A DNA stretch of 64,000 bases from Muribaculaceae bacterium (GTDB taxonomy: Bacteria > Bacteroidota > Bacteroidia > Bacteroidales > Muribaculaceae), in the NCBI GenBank assembly GCA_029058745.1, contig JAIDXM010000049.1, forward strand, positions 45,069-109,068, read 5' to 3'. The stretch's first letter is position 1. Each line of letters opens with the position of its first letter. Both the position numbers and the translations under genes were made by a program. The notes beneath the pieces were generated by a model. The model made no database searches, was not told the DNA's origin, and worked only from the letters and a program-made list of their open reading frames with translations. Positions 25,499-33,676 of this stretch are shown in pieces.

Positions 25499-27065
25499 TA
25501 TGGAACTCGCCTTTGACATCAGGAGAAGGTTGCCCTGGTGTCGCAACGTGGCTGACAGCGACTTCATCCGCTATGTGATACCGTATCGTATAGGCGATGA
25601 GCGTGTGACAGACTGGAGGAGAGAGACCCTGCGCAGGCTACCATGGATGACGGAGGTCATCGACAGTCTCGTGGCGGAGAAGGTCGATGACCCTCTGGTC
25701 GCGGCTCAGGCCATCATGGACCGGTGGAACAGGACGGAGTTCCGTTGGACTGGGCAGCTGCCTTCCGGCCCGGCCCTCGGCATAGCCAACGTTACCGACA
25801 AGGCGGGCACATGCCGGGAGTTCGCCCACGGGGTGGTCTATCTCATGCGTGCCGCCGGCATCCCATCCGGCATTGACATGGTGCCGGTCAGAGGGGAGAA
25901 TAGTGCGGGACATTCCTGGCCGTTCATTATCGGAAAGGACGGCCAGACATACGTGACATGCACGGAAAACACCTCGTGGGTTCCGGCTTCGGAATTAGAT
26001 ATCATCGCCGCCAAGATATACCGCGAGGAGTTTGGAGTAAACGACGCCGTTGACTCCACGTTGCCCTCCGACCCGTCATTGCGCCCTTGCTTCCTTAGAG
26101 TCCCCAGGCTCACCGATGTTACGGAGGCATACAAGCCTTCGGCAAGCCATGAGATTTGCCTCCCCGACGTTGACTGCGGCGATGCCGTCTATCTCGCGTC
26201 GTGGGGCAACAATGAGTGGGTTGCTGTTGGATTCCATACCGGTACGGGACATCCTGTGTTCCACGATGTCTCCGAAGGCGTTGTGCTTGTCGCCGCAAGG
26301 ATGGAGGGGGACAAGCTCATGCCTGTATGCCGCCCGTTCGTGGTGGGACAGGGAGGTGCCATGCGCCACATAGGTCCCGGCGGCACGCAGAGAAAACTTA
26401 CCGCCTACGCCAAATTCCCTCTCAACGAGCGGAACGGGGAACTCGTGCACCGATGCATCGGAGGAGTGGTAGAGGGTGCGGACGACCCCGCGTTTACCGT
26501 GCGCGACACATTGTTCAGGATAGAGGGACTTGCCAAAAGGAGGGTAAACAGTATTGCCCTTCCCGCAAAGTCACGGCCACACAGGTATTACCGCTACTAT
26601 GGGGCGGATGGAAGCAACTGTAATATCGCGGAAGTCGCGCTCTACGCTGATGCCGGCGACACGGAACCTCTTCGAGGGAGGGTGTTCGGTACCCCAGGAG
26701 CTGTTGATGGTGACACCGCGCATGACTACCGTAAGGTGTTTGACGGTGACATACTAACCTCGTTCGACTACAAAGAAAAGTCAGGAGGTTGGTCGGCAAT
26801 CGACCTCGGCATACCGGTTGCTGTGGGGAAGGTAATGTTCGTGCCCAGAAACCGTGACAACTATGTCCGTGCCGGCGACGAGTATGAGCTGTTTTGGTTC
26901 GGGGATGAGAGATGGAACAGTGCGGGAAGGAAGCATGCGGTATCAGATTCTGTTGACTACATGGTTCCTGAAGGCACGCTCTATTACCTCAAGAATCATA
27001 CGAGGGGACGCTCGGAACGTATTTTCGAATACGATTTCAAAAGAAGGGAGCAACGCTTCTGGTAA
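25398..27065 (+). CDS. Transglutaminase-like protein with C-terminal discoidin-like domain, N-terminally truncated (cassette A)
   Basis: From the first ATG after the fusion point the protein has 555 residues. The transglutaminase/protease core has the catalytic Cys in KAGTCREFAHG (C139) and His in SAGHSWPFII (H172), followed by an Asp-containing strand. The C-terminal ~120 residues (AIDLGIPVAVGKVMFVPRNRDNYVRAGDEYELFWF) resemble an F5/8 type C sugar- or lipid-binding sandwich. It lacks the signal peptide and first ~80 residues seen in the homologue at 33673-35565, so it is probably not exported and may be non-functional although its frame is intact. An in-frame ATG at 25314 adds only residues from another gene. 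Confidence 0.7.
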   Translation: MVDSIQGVTGKFHSAILRSYPDIRHVGMDFLRNDMELAFDIRRRLPWCRNVADSDFIRYVIPYRIGDERVTDWRRETLRRLPWMTEVIDSLVAEKVDDPLVAAQAIMDRWNRTEFRWTGQLPSGPALGIANVTDKAGTCREFAHGVVYLMRAAGIPSGIDMVPVRGENSAGHSWPFIIGKDGQTYVTCTENTSWVPASELDIIAAKIYREEFGVNDAVDSTLPSDPSLRPCFLRVPRLTDVTEAYKPSASHEICLPDVDCGDAVYLASWGNNEWVAVGFHTGTGHPVFHDVSEGVVLVAARMEGDKLMPVCRPFVVGQGGAMRHIGPGGTQRKLTAYAKFPLNERNGELVHRCIGGVVEGADDPAFTVRDTLFRIEGLAKRRVNSIALPAKSRPHRYYRYYGADGSNCNIAEVALYADAGDTEPLRGRVFGTPGAVDGDTAHDYRKVFDGDILTSFDYKEKSGGWSAIDLGIPVAVGKVMFVPRNRDNYVRAGDEYELFWFGDERWNSAGRKHAVSDSVDYMVPEGTLYYLKNHTRGRSERIFEYDFKRREQRFW

Positions 27066-27102
27066 TCTTAAAATTATTTCAACAGATTATAATTGACATA
27101 CG

Positions 27103-27687
27103 ATGGAAAATTCTTTTAATGATGACAATCGGTTTCATTCAGATCTAAATCCTCCTTCCTGGAGTGATTACAATCCCGACATTCTTGTCCGTATCGCTGA
27201 ATTGGAAAGTCTGGCCACAAGACTTTCCGTTCAGTTGGGAAATGCTTCTTTAGAGATAACCTGGCTTCGAAATTACCAGATTTCAAGTTTTTGTTCAAGG
27301 CATCGGCAAATATCGAAATATTGCAATACCGCTCCCCGGGGATGTCCCAAAAGGGAGATGGAAACATATGAAGCCATAAGAGAACATTGGCTGAGACTGT
27401 ATGGAACTTCGGAATATCTTGACAGTCTTGAGACGGAGATTTCATGCATTATGGGTGGTTTGCCAGATATCCTGAGGAGTAATCTGTTATTTTCAGACAT
27501 GGAGATAAGAATCATACTTCTCGACATATGTGGTTTCAATTATAGAAGTATCGGAATTATATTGGGACTTAATTGCAAGACTGTTTCTTCAAAAAAAGTG
27601 AAACTTAGGCAACGGATTATGCAGTTTGAAGAAAATGTTGTCGGTATGTGTCTGAATCTAATTCCGATGATGTCAAATGGGAATTAG
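27103..27687 (+). CDS. Soluble helix-turn-helix regulator of the peptide cassette
   Basis: A 194-residue cytoplasmic protein without a membrane segment. The N-terminal half looks coiled-coil (ILVRIAELESLATRLSVQLG). The C-terminal ~65 residues (RIILLDICGFNYRSIGIILGLNCKTVSSKKVKLRQRI) form a LuxR/sigma-4-like HTH, matching in layout the HTH of the membrane regulator at 35578-36804 (SACGFDYNVISELTGLSSSNVATIRSRLKKRL). It starts 37 nt after the transglutaminase gene. Likely controls the peptide operons (inference). The 3' end belongs to repeat R1. Confidence 0.75.
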   Translation: MENSFNDDNRFHSDLNPPSWSDYNPDILVRIAELESLATRLSVQLGNASLEITWLRNYQISSFCSRHRQISKYCNTAPRGCPKREMETYEAIREHWLRLYGTSEYLDSLETEISCIMGGLPDILRSNLLFSDMEIRIILLDICGFNYRSIGIILGLNCKTVSSKKVKLRQRIMQFEENVVGMCLNLIPMMSNGN

Positions 27688-27919
27688 CTGAGTCAAAAAT
27701 ATTTCTCTATGCTATCTCGTTATTAACCTGTTAAATAGCGTTGTGGGAAATGAGTTGTAGTTATAGATATTTATATGTGTTTCAATTCTTTATATCTTTT
27801 TTGGTATAATTCGTGGAGAAATTTTTAATGTTTCTATATCTCGATATGTAAATCCAAATTATTAATTTCGCGATGAAAAATGGTATTAAGCAGTTTTTTA
27901 TTCAGCTTATAGACTCAAT
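27511..27919 (+). repeat. Direct repeat R1, copy 2
   Basis: Matches 21816-22227 in order and orientation, about 5.69 kb apart. It comprises the last 177 bp of the regulator gene and its downstream non-coding segment, which serves as the leader of peptide B. The 247 bp at 27688-27934 hold no gene. An imperfect TAATTTCG at about 27860-27870 could be a weak -7 element. Confidence 0.9.
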
Positions 27920-27934
27920 TTAAAAAATCATTTT

Positions 27935-28189
27935 ATGAAAAGATTTATCTATGGAGGGATTATATTAACGACCCTCGCTATCAATGGGTATGTCTCCGCG
28001 TCAACGGAGACTGAGCAGACTGAGTTATCCAGTGTGCAACTTGCCACACTGGATGCCCTCACTGACAATGAAAGTGTTGTGAAAATCCCATGCCGTACAT
28101 ATTACGGGAAGACATGTTCTTTTAGCGCAATAAATTCCGAAGGTCAATATGGTACTGTGGTACTGACTGACCAGGAACGTGTAGATTAA
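27935..28189 (+). CDS. Secreted peptide B (NVEALA-like)
   Basis: An 84-residue precursor. Signal peptide MKRFIYGGIILTTLAINGYVSA is followed by LSSVQLATLDALTDNE, the closest match in the window to the NVEALA leader core. The mature part IPCRTYYGKTCSFSAINSEG has two Cys. It is followed by a 17-bp hairpin and then a propeller lipoprotein. Probable signal or toxin peptide of cassette B; function unknown. Confidence 0.75.
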   Translation: MKRFIYGGIILTTLAINGYVSASTETEQTELSSVQLATLDALTDNESVVKIPCRTYYGKTCSFSAINSEGQYGTVVLTDQERVD

Positions 28190-28224
28190 TATGTAATCAA
28201 CGGTTTTGTACTTATAATCTTGAT

Positions 28225-28283
28225 GAAGTGAGTGCCATTTCATCATTTCGCATCTTGCTTTAATGAGAAATGGCGTTCACTTC
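28225..28283 (+). terminator. Long hairpin between peptide B and the propeller gene
   Basis: GAAGTGAGTGCCATTTC (28225-28241) pairs with GAAATGGCGTTCACTTC (28267-28283) over 17 bp with two adjacent wobble pairs and a 25-nt loop. No T-run follows, so a partial terminator or RNA-processing/stability stem is more likely than a full terminator. It would raise peptide mRNA over downstream genes. Confidence 0.65.
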
Positions 28284-28312
28284 AGCCCACTTATTAACAA
28301 GTCAATGTCAAA

Positions 28313-29422
28313 ATGATTGGATACATCAAGAAAAAGTGGAACTGTCTTGTTTCCGGACTGATAGGGATTCTCTGTCTGTCAACGGCTTGCAACGGAGGTG
28401 ACGGTGACAAGTCAGTCGAGTCGATAAGCCTAAAGGGGAGTATAGTCCGTACGGACACCCTATATTCAAGGTCATTCCGGCCTATATTGTCCGGAAATAT
28501 CCTTTTCACCACGCAGCCATCAAGCCAAGACTGCATGTACATGGGCAGGCTTGAAGGAGACAGCCTGAAGACGCTGGACATTTTTCTGAGATATGGTGAA
28601 GGTCCTGACGAGTTCGGATATATCGAGATGGCATGTGATGGCGATTCCGCGCTGGTTGTGCTTGACTCACGAGGAGGAAGGGCGTTGTCGGTATGCAGGT
28701 TCAATTATGGGCAGGAAGGGCTGCTGGACCGTGGCATCCGTAAGTATGACCTGAAGAGTGTTGACAGGCTCACGGTGGGCGCAAGCGCATTCGTCAGCCT
28801 GTCCGACTCGACGATACTTGTCAACAGCACCGACTATGACTCTCCCGGCATATTCGCGGTTGTTGACTATAAGAACGGGACGGCGAGTGTTATCCCCTGG
28901 ATGCCTGACGATGGATTCACGGGGGACAAAAGGATAAGCCAGTCTTTATATACTGAAAATACACAGCTGTTCCGTATTGGCGACCGTTTCCTGTATGTGT
29001 GCGGGGCGGGACGTTATGCGTTCACATTCACACTGGAGGACGGGATGCTCAAGGTAGATAGGACGCTCCTTGACAAATATCCGGAATACAAAGGGATGGA
29101 CGATGATATAAATTATCTTGTCAAGAGAAATGTGCCACAACTGACGGCCGCAGTGAGCGATGACCGTATTTATCTGCTTGAGATAGCTTTCGACCAGGAC
29201 GGGAATCCCGCTTCCGACAGCCATACTCCCATGTTCGGCAATATTGTCCACTGTTATGATTTCTCAGGCAATCCGCTGACAGACTATATCCTTGACCGCC
29301 CCGGCTACAGTATTCTTGTTGATAAGGAAGACAATAATATGTATCTATATTCCATCAACGATGAGACGCTTGACATGGATATAGTCAGGTATCCTCTTCC
29401 CGACAAATCCGGTTCAAAGTAG
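28313..29422 (+). CDS. TolB-like 6-bladed beta-propeller lipoprotein (cassette B)
   Basis: A 369-residue lipoprotein with lipobox LCLSTAC (Cys26). The all-beta body has blades with D-S-x-L-V-V-L-D patterns, and LRYGEGPDEFGYIEMACDGDS contains the EGPDEF signature of BF3164/TolB-like lipoproteins found beside NVEALA peptides. Probably a surface or periplasmic partner of peptide B. The next frame begins 5 nt later. Confidence 0.75.
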   Translation: MIGYIKKKWNCLVSGLIGILCLSTACNGGDGDKSVESISLKGSIVRTDTLYSRSFRPILSGNILFTTQPSSQDCMYMGRLEGDSLKTLDIFLRYGEGPDEFGYIEMACDGDSALVVLDSRGGRALSVCRFNYGQEGLLDRGIRKYDLKSVDRLTVGASAFVSLSDSTILVNSTDYDSPGIFAVVDYKNGTASVIPWMPDDGFTGDKRISQSLYTENTQLFRIGDRFLYVCGAGRYAFTFTLEDGMLKVDRTLLDKYPEYKGMDDDINYLVKRNVPQLTAAVSDDRIYLLEIAFDQDGNPASDSHTPMFGNIVHCYDFSGNPLTDYILDRPGYSILVDKEDNNMYLYSINDETLDMDIVRYPLPDKSGSK

Positions 29423-29427
29423 AAGAA

Positions 29428-30125
29428 GTGAACGTGTACATATGGTTGCTTGCTTTCTCAGACCGGATGTCTCGGCATGGCGCCGACAGGGGAGCGCGGG
29501 AGGCACTGGAACGTGTGGACGCAGTCTTGGACGAGATGCCGGACTCTGCCCTTGCGATAATCAAGGGGATTGACACGACAAGACTCAATACCGAAAGGCT
29601 CAAGGCGGATTATTCCCTGCTTCGGACAATGGCCCTTCTCAAGACCGACCCCTCATCCGCCACAGTGGAGGGTCTGAAACCTGCTTACGAATATTATGGA
29701 GACTCCGGCGAGCCTTCTCGGCAGGCGATGCTCACTCATTTCGCAAAAGGGATGCTTGCGGATTCGATTTAATCCGCGTTTGATGGGTTCAACAAGTCGA
29801 TAAGATTTGCTTACGGGGAATATGCCATCTGCTATGAGGTGATGGCGTCTCTGAATAAGTCTCTGACTTGGCTACCTCGAATGGTTTCAGTGGTTTCCTG
29901 AGGAAGTGTGGGATGACTGCCAATGAAGAAAAAGTGACGGTCTATTCTGCATGCGGATTTGATTATAATGTGATTTCGGAGCTGACCGGTCTTTCATCAG
30001 GCAATGTGGCGACGATAAGGAGCAGGTTGAAAAAAAGGTTAAAGGAAAAGGGGATAGACTCGGAGATAGCAAGTTGGGTGGCTGTTGTTGAGCCGGCGGT
30101 ATTGCCGGGTCACGTAGAAAGTTGA
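29428..30125 (+). pseudogene. Broken TPR/HTH regulator of cassette B
   Basis: The N-terminal piece starts at GTG 29428 and contains a TPR-like segment (GAREALERVDAVLDEMPDSALAIIKGID). TAA at 29770-29772 stops it, while the same frame continues (SAFDGFNKSIRFAYGEYAICYEVMASLNKSL) to about 29865. There a deletion joins it, in another frame, to the C-terminal HTH (NGFSGFLRKCGMTANEEK...). Compared with the 408-residue homologue at 35578-36804, the membrane helix and coiled coil are gone. The HTH frame could start at 29868 and make an 85-residue fragment. Confidence 0.8.
29864..30100 (+). repeat. Direct repeat R2, copy 1
   Basis: 237 bp encoding the HTH end of the regulator, differing from 36552-36788 at only a few positions with no indels. 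Such similarity suggests recent duplication or gene conversion. Confidence 0.92.
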
Positions 30126-30129
30126 AGAT

Positions 30130-30306
30130 CTAGTCACGGCATTTAAGCAGGCCGTTCTTGAAAGTGGTAAACTTTTCGTTGAGCCTTGATAAATTTTCAT
30201 CAATGAGTTTGTCAAGGCGGTCAAGCCATGACTGTGGGTCAATCGGCTCTGTCGGCTTCTGATTTCGTTCATGTATCGCTTCCTGAAAGAGGCTTTCCAC
30301 TGATCT
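30130..30306 (-). pseudogene. C-terminal fragment of an unknown protein
   Basis: A minus-strand frame of 58 codons reads RSVESLFQEAIHERN, then QKPTEPIDPQSWLDRLDKL, then IDENLSRLNEKF, ending TAG at 30130-30132. It has no start codon and an upstream stop. The composition is protein-like and helical. It lies in the ~1 kb segment inserted between repeats R2 and R3, with the toxin-antitoxin pair, and may be the tail of a mobile-element gene. Family not recognised. Confidence 0.4.
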
Positions 30307-30404
30307 GGTCCACTGCTACTCCTTGTCAAGTATTTAGTATGCTTACAGTTCCGTGTTGAAAAGCGACAAAGAAAAATGTCCCGGCATAAACTTTTCACTC
30401 GATA

Positions 30405-30436
30405 ATTGTGTATATAGTGTATATTTTATATCTTTG
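30405..30436 (+). promoter_or_regulatory. Promoter of the toxin-antitoxin pair
   Basis: TATCTTTG at 30429-30436 fits TAnnTTTG, with ATTG at 30405-30408 at the right spacing (20 nt). The start point would be about 30442, so the antitoxin should begin at ATG 30456 and not at the upstream ATG 30408. Confidence 0.65.
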
Positions 30437-30455
30437 TGCTATAAATCCAAATTGT

Positions 30456-30755
30456 ATGGCAACATCACTAAACATCAAGCGCAAAAACATCGACCTCCCC
30501 GTCGATACTCTGCAAAAGCTTTCCATCATGGCAGTGGCCCAAGGCAAGAGCTTAAAGAATTTCATCGAGACGGTTCTTATATCAAAGGCAAATACCTTGG
30601 CCATTGAAGTAAGCGAAAACCCATCTCCCTCCGGCGATCCATGGTTCAATGACCCGGAAAACATAGCATCCCTTAACAGGGGTATCGCGGAACTGAAAGC
30701 AGGGAAAGGCCGGGCGTATTCGATGGACGAAATAAGAGAACTGTTAGGCGTATGA
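30456..30755 (+). CDS. Antitoxin of a YoeB/Txe-type module
   Basis: A 99-residue protein. The N terminus (MATSLNIKRKNIDLPVDTLQKLSIMAVAQGKSLKNFIETVL) looks like a ribbon-helix-helix DNA-binding domain; the C terminus (WFNDPENIASLNRGIAELKAGKGRAYSMDEIRELLG) is the toxin-binding segment typical of RelB/YefM-type partners. It overlaps the toxin gene by 4 nt (ATGA), so the pair is co-translated. It would neutralise the toxin and repress the operon. Confidence 0.8.
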   Translation: MATSLNIKRKNIDLPVDTLQKLSIMAVAQGKSLKNFIETVLISKANTLAIEVSENPSPSGDPWFNDPENIASLNRGIAELKAGKGRAYSMDEIRELLGV

Positions 30756-31030
30756 CTTACGAACTAATTCTAATGCCCGAAGCTGAAAAACACTTGAAAG
30801 AGTGGCGTAAGTCCGGGCAAAAGAAAACGCTAAAGAAAATAGCCGATTTATTTGATGAACTTCGACTGCACCCCACCACAGGAACAGGACACGTTGAACA
30901 GCTCAAAGGGAATTATTCCGGCTATTGGAGTCGGGAAATAAACAAGGGGAACAGAATGATTTACAGTATTGAAGATGACAAGGTATTTGTCAACGTGGTA
31001 TCTCTCAAAGGTCATTACGGCGACAAATGA
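30752..31030 (+). CDS. YoeB/Txe-family mRNA interferase toxin
   Basis: A 92-residue RelE-superfamily ribonuclease. KKTLKKIADLFDELRLHPTTGTG, VEQLKGNYSGYWSREINKGNRMIYSI and the end VVSLKGHYGDK follow the YoeB pattern (LKxNLSGxWSRRI...RLVY...HY), including the C-terminal His-Tyr that contributes to catalysis. Known members cleave mRNA at the ribosome. The module sits between repeats that are adjacent in the other copy, so it was inserted after the duplication. Confidence 0.85.
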   Translation: MTYELILMPEAEKHLKEWRKSGQKKTLKKIADLFDELRLHPTTGTGHVEQLKGNYSGYWSREINKGNRMIYSIEDDKVFVNVVSLKGHYGDK

Positions 31031-31139
31031 ATAAGACCGGCCGGGTAATCCTCTGATCCTTTGTGTAACAATTCAGAGCGAATAGATATGTTTTTTAGCT
31101 GTACCCTTGCCAGACACGAGCAGCTTGATTCCGGCTGTC

Positions 31140-31311
31140 ATTGAAAAAAGGGCTGGATGGATTGGATTATCCATAATTTTTATCTAAATTGGCGAGAGAA
31201 CCCGCTTTTGATGGTTCTATAAATAATACGGAATGTTTGAGGGATTCATTATCTTGAGAAGCGGTAGGGCGGAGGGGTGGTTCGGAATGATGAATATTCT
31301 GATAAATTCCG
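31140..31311 (+). repeat. Direct repeat R3, copy 1
   Basis: 172 bp nearly identical to 36844-37015, exactly 5704 bp apart, no indels. It contains a promoter-like segment whose -7 word reads TAAATTGG here versus TAAATTTG in copy 2. It lies ~120 bp before peptide C. The surrounding gap 31031-31433 has no gene. Confidence 0.92.
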
Positions 31312-31433
31312 ATTAATTAAAAGAATAACAAAAGGAATTGCCTATGGTAAAAACAGGAATTTAAAAATTTGTATGGCTGCTGAAACGATACATGCAGTAG
31401 AATAGAATCTAATGTTTAATTAAAATATAAAAG

Positions 31434-31721
31434 ATGAAGAAATTACAACTTATTATATTCCTTTTGGTTGCGCTCAATGCATCGCTATATGCCCAGATAC
31501 GTCAATCAGAAGTGGAGAGAGATACGATAGTCATGGAGGAAGTGGAAACCTTGGCTGAAGAAGAACGGGATGGTGACTGTTTTATTTCAGGCGGTCCAGG
31601 GTCGGTGTCATGTTCCATGGGTGGAGGTGCCGGTTCGATAGATGGAAATTGCCAGGTATCTTGTAACTCATCGTATTATGCATGTTGCGGTTTTGGATGT
31701 CATTGTAAACCATATCATTGA
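31434..31721 (+). CDS. Secreted cysteine-rich peptide C (NVEALA-like)
   Basis: A 95-residue precursor. Signal peptide MKKLQLIIFLLVALNASLYA is followed by an acidic linker with VMEEVETLAEEE in the position of the NVEALA core. The mature region has eight Cys in 47 residues (GDC, SVSC, GNC, VSC, ACC, GC, HC) together with a glycine-rich stretch GGPGSVSCSMGGGAG. The even Cys number and a CxxC thioredoxin-like gene downstream suggest a four-disulfide mini-protein. No homologue recognised beyond the leader type. Confidence 0.75.
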   Translation: MKKLQLIIFLLVALNASLYAQIRQSEVERDTIVMEEVETLAEEERDGDCFISGGPGSVSCSMGGGAGSIDGNCQVSCNSSYYACCGFGCHCKPYH

Positions 31722-31770
31722 AATGCAAGCATTGACTAAAAAATAGGATTTACTCGTGAAATTGTATTTT

Positions 31771-31802
31771 TCTCTGGGGATAATACTATTTTACCCCAGA
31801 GA
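31771..31802 (+). terminator. Hairpin terminator/attenuator after peptide C
   Basis: TCTCTGGGG (31771-31779) pairs perfectly with CCCCAGAGA (31794-31802) around a 14-nt A/T loop, followed by ATTTTATT. It lies 50 nt past the peptide stop and 225 nt before the lipoprotein gene. It probably lets only part of the transcripts continue. Confidence 0.75.
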
Positions 31803-31892
31803 ATTTTATTGTATAATTATAAATTTTAAGTATGTGTTAAAAATTAATTAATGCATAGCTTAAAAAATCTGAGGCGACCTTTCGAATTCGAA

Positions 31893-31936
31893 TTCGGATT
31901 CAGCAACAATGGAACCCCATTGCACCATCATCCGAA
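31893..31936. other. Composite hairpin in the peptide C to propeller gap
   Basis: Outer arms TTCGGAT (31893-31899) and ATCCGAA (31930-31936) enclose inner arms CAATGG (31907-31912) and CCATTG (31917-31922). The 305-bp gap 31722-32026 holds this and the preceding terminator, and no gene. Role unknown; could be a regulatory RNA structure or operator. Confidence 0.4.
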
Positions 31937-32026
31937 TCCAAAATTTCATCCGCATATTTCATAATTCTATATGATACTTAATTTAGTACACATACTTATC
32001 ATTTTTAGTTTTTTAATGATTAACAA

Positions 32027-33121
32027 ATGAAGAATGTTTTTTTAGTCCTTGTGATAGGTCTGTCGTTGTTTGCTGGGTGCTCCCGAGAGGACGACACCGA
32101 AGGCTTATCTACATTATCTGTTGATCTCTCAAAAACGGAAGACCTTCTATTGTCAAACGGAAAAATCCTTAACATAGAAACCTCCGACAGTTCCCTCCTA
32201 TATTCCTATGCCAACATATTGAAGTCGGACGGCAGGTTGTTCATACATTCGCGCGACCTACTGAAGATATTTGACCCTGTTACTGGAAAATATCTCGGCA
32301 GGCTTGGCCGGAAAGGTAACGGTCCTGCGGAATACGCTTCCATAAATCAGGTATGGATGGAGGGGGACACCGTCCGGCTGTTTGATTTCAACACCCGTTC
32401 CGTACTTAGTTTCAAATCCGACGGAACATTCATTTCAAAGGTCAACCCTTATTTGGGTGACAATTCCCGGACCAACGACCTCAAGTTCCCTGTCTATGTC
32501 ATGAAGTATCCGGATTCGAGCGGGTACATCGGTCTCAACTGTTTCACCGACGGCACTACCGAGACGAACCCCACGGCATCGTTCTATGACAACGACCTTG
32601 GATTTGTGTCCGACATAAGGGGACGTGAGCTCCGTGAAGGCGGTAACCTTAACGACAGGATGTCTGCCGACCTTGAAAACGGCAGGATGCTTATGTGGGA
32701 AGGGTTGAAAGATACGCTATTCACTGTAACCAAGACCGATATAAGGCCGTTGTACGCCTTCGATTTCGGCAAGAACAGATTCCCTCCGGAATACCAGAAC
32801 TTACCGGAACTTTTCGGGAGGGCGCAAAAATTCCGGGAAGGTAAAGACGTGCCATACGCTTCCGCCATGCACTGTTTCCAGAAACAGGGAGATCGGATTT
32901 TCTTTTCATTTTCCACATCCGACGAACGCTTCTTTCTCGGCATGATAGATATCGGCAACAAAACTGTAAGGACGTTCAGGCTTGTCTCTCCAGACGGCAG
33001 GTTCTCCCAAAGCTCGTATATGACGATGATGGATGGCTCCCTGTATATCTCGCTGACCGACGGTGATAGCCCTGAATCGAACCAGCCCTTGTTCATAATT
33101 CCCACAAATTATTTTGACTAA
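32027..33121 (+). CDS. 6-bladed beta-propeller lipoprotein (cassette C)
   Basis: A 364-residue lipoprotein with lipobox SLFAGC (Cys18). Propeller features are LLKIFDPVTGKYLGRLGRKGNGPAEY (GNGPAEY replaces EGPDEF), WMEGDTVRLFDFNTRSVLSF and regularly spaced blades to the end. Same class as the proteins at 28313 and 23845. It runs straight into the thioredoxin-like gene: its TAA overlaps an ATG at 33121 (TAATG). Probably a surface or periplasmic partner of peptide C. Confidence 0.75.
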   Translation: MKNVFLVLVIGLSLFAGCSREDDTEGLSTLSVDLSKTEDLLLSNGKILNIETSDSSLLYSYANILKSDGRLFIHSRDLLKIFDPVTGKYLGRLGRKGNGPAEYASINQVWMEGDTVRLFDFNTRSVLSFKSDGTFISKVNPYLGDNSRTNDLKFPVYVMKYPDSSGYIGLNCFTDGTTETNPTASFYDNDLGFVSDIRGRELREGGNLNDRMSADLENGRMLMWEGLKDTLFTVTKTDIRPLYAFDFGKNRFPPEYQNLPELFGRAQKFREGKDVPYASAMHCFQKQGDRIFFSFSTSDERFFLGMIDIGNKTVRTFRLVSPDGRFSQSSYMTMMDGSLYISLTDGDSPESNQPLFIIPTNYFD

Positions 33122-33676
33122 TGAAAAAGATACTTATTAGTATTGCTATCCGTTATTTCGGGATGGCTCGGTAGCACGCTTTATTATAAAAAACAATCCG
33201 ATGTCGCTGTGGATATTCAAGTATCGTCATATATCGCACAGGAGTTCAATCTTTACAACGACGGGAGAATCCCTTTGATTGACAGTCTTGAAACGTATGA
33301 CGGCACGGCGATTCCGTTTAAAGATATTTCCGGAGGGACGGATTTGTTTGTCTATTTTGATACGTCAGGTTGTCCTCCTTGTAAAGAGTTGGCTTTCAAA
33401 GCTCTTTCCGAATATAAGACGAAAAAACCGGACTCAAGGATTTCTCTCTTGCTTGAAAATGTAAGAAACCGTGATTTGCTTGTAATGCAAAAGGAACTAC
33501 ATGACAGCTACATATTTTTAAAAATCCGTAAATTTCCGTTCAAGAAAGTGGATAAGGAAGACGAGATGCTTTCTCCTGTATTTTTTCAAATTGATTCCAC
33601 CGGGGTATTTACGAATTGTTTTAAGGTGGACCTTAATCATCCTGAAGACTTGAAGGAATATATAGAGAGGATATGA
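33121..33676 (+). CDS. Thioredoxin-like exported protein (cassette C), start region frameshifted
   Basis: From TTG 33143 the frame gives 177 residues with redox site TSGCPPCKEL (C77, C80), a thioredoxin fold and DSTGVFTNCF near the end. The natural ATG at 33121 is in a different frame and stops after 17 codons. Removing one A from the run ATGAAAAAG would give MKRYLLVLLSVISGWLGS, an ideal signal peptide continuous with the protein. So the gene has a single-base frameshift at A5, or uses TTG 33143, or the base is a sequence error. Role: probably disulfide reduction or isomerisation in the periplasm. It overlaps the next gene by 4 nt. Confidence 0.65.

Noticed and set aside
33121..33174. 17-codon peptide starting at ATG 33121
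   Set aside because: It looks like the broken start of the thioredoxin-like gene rather than a real leader peptide.
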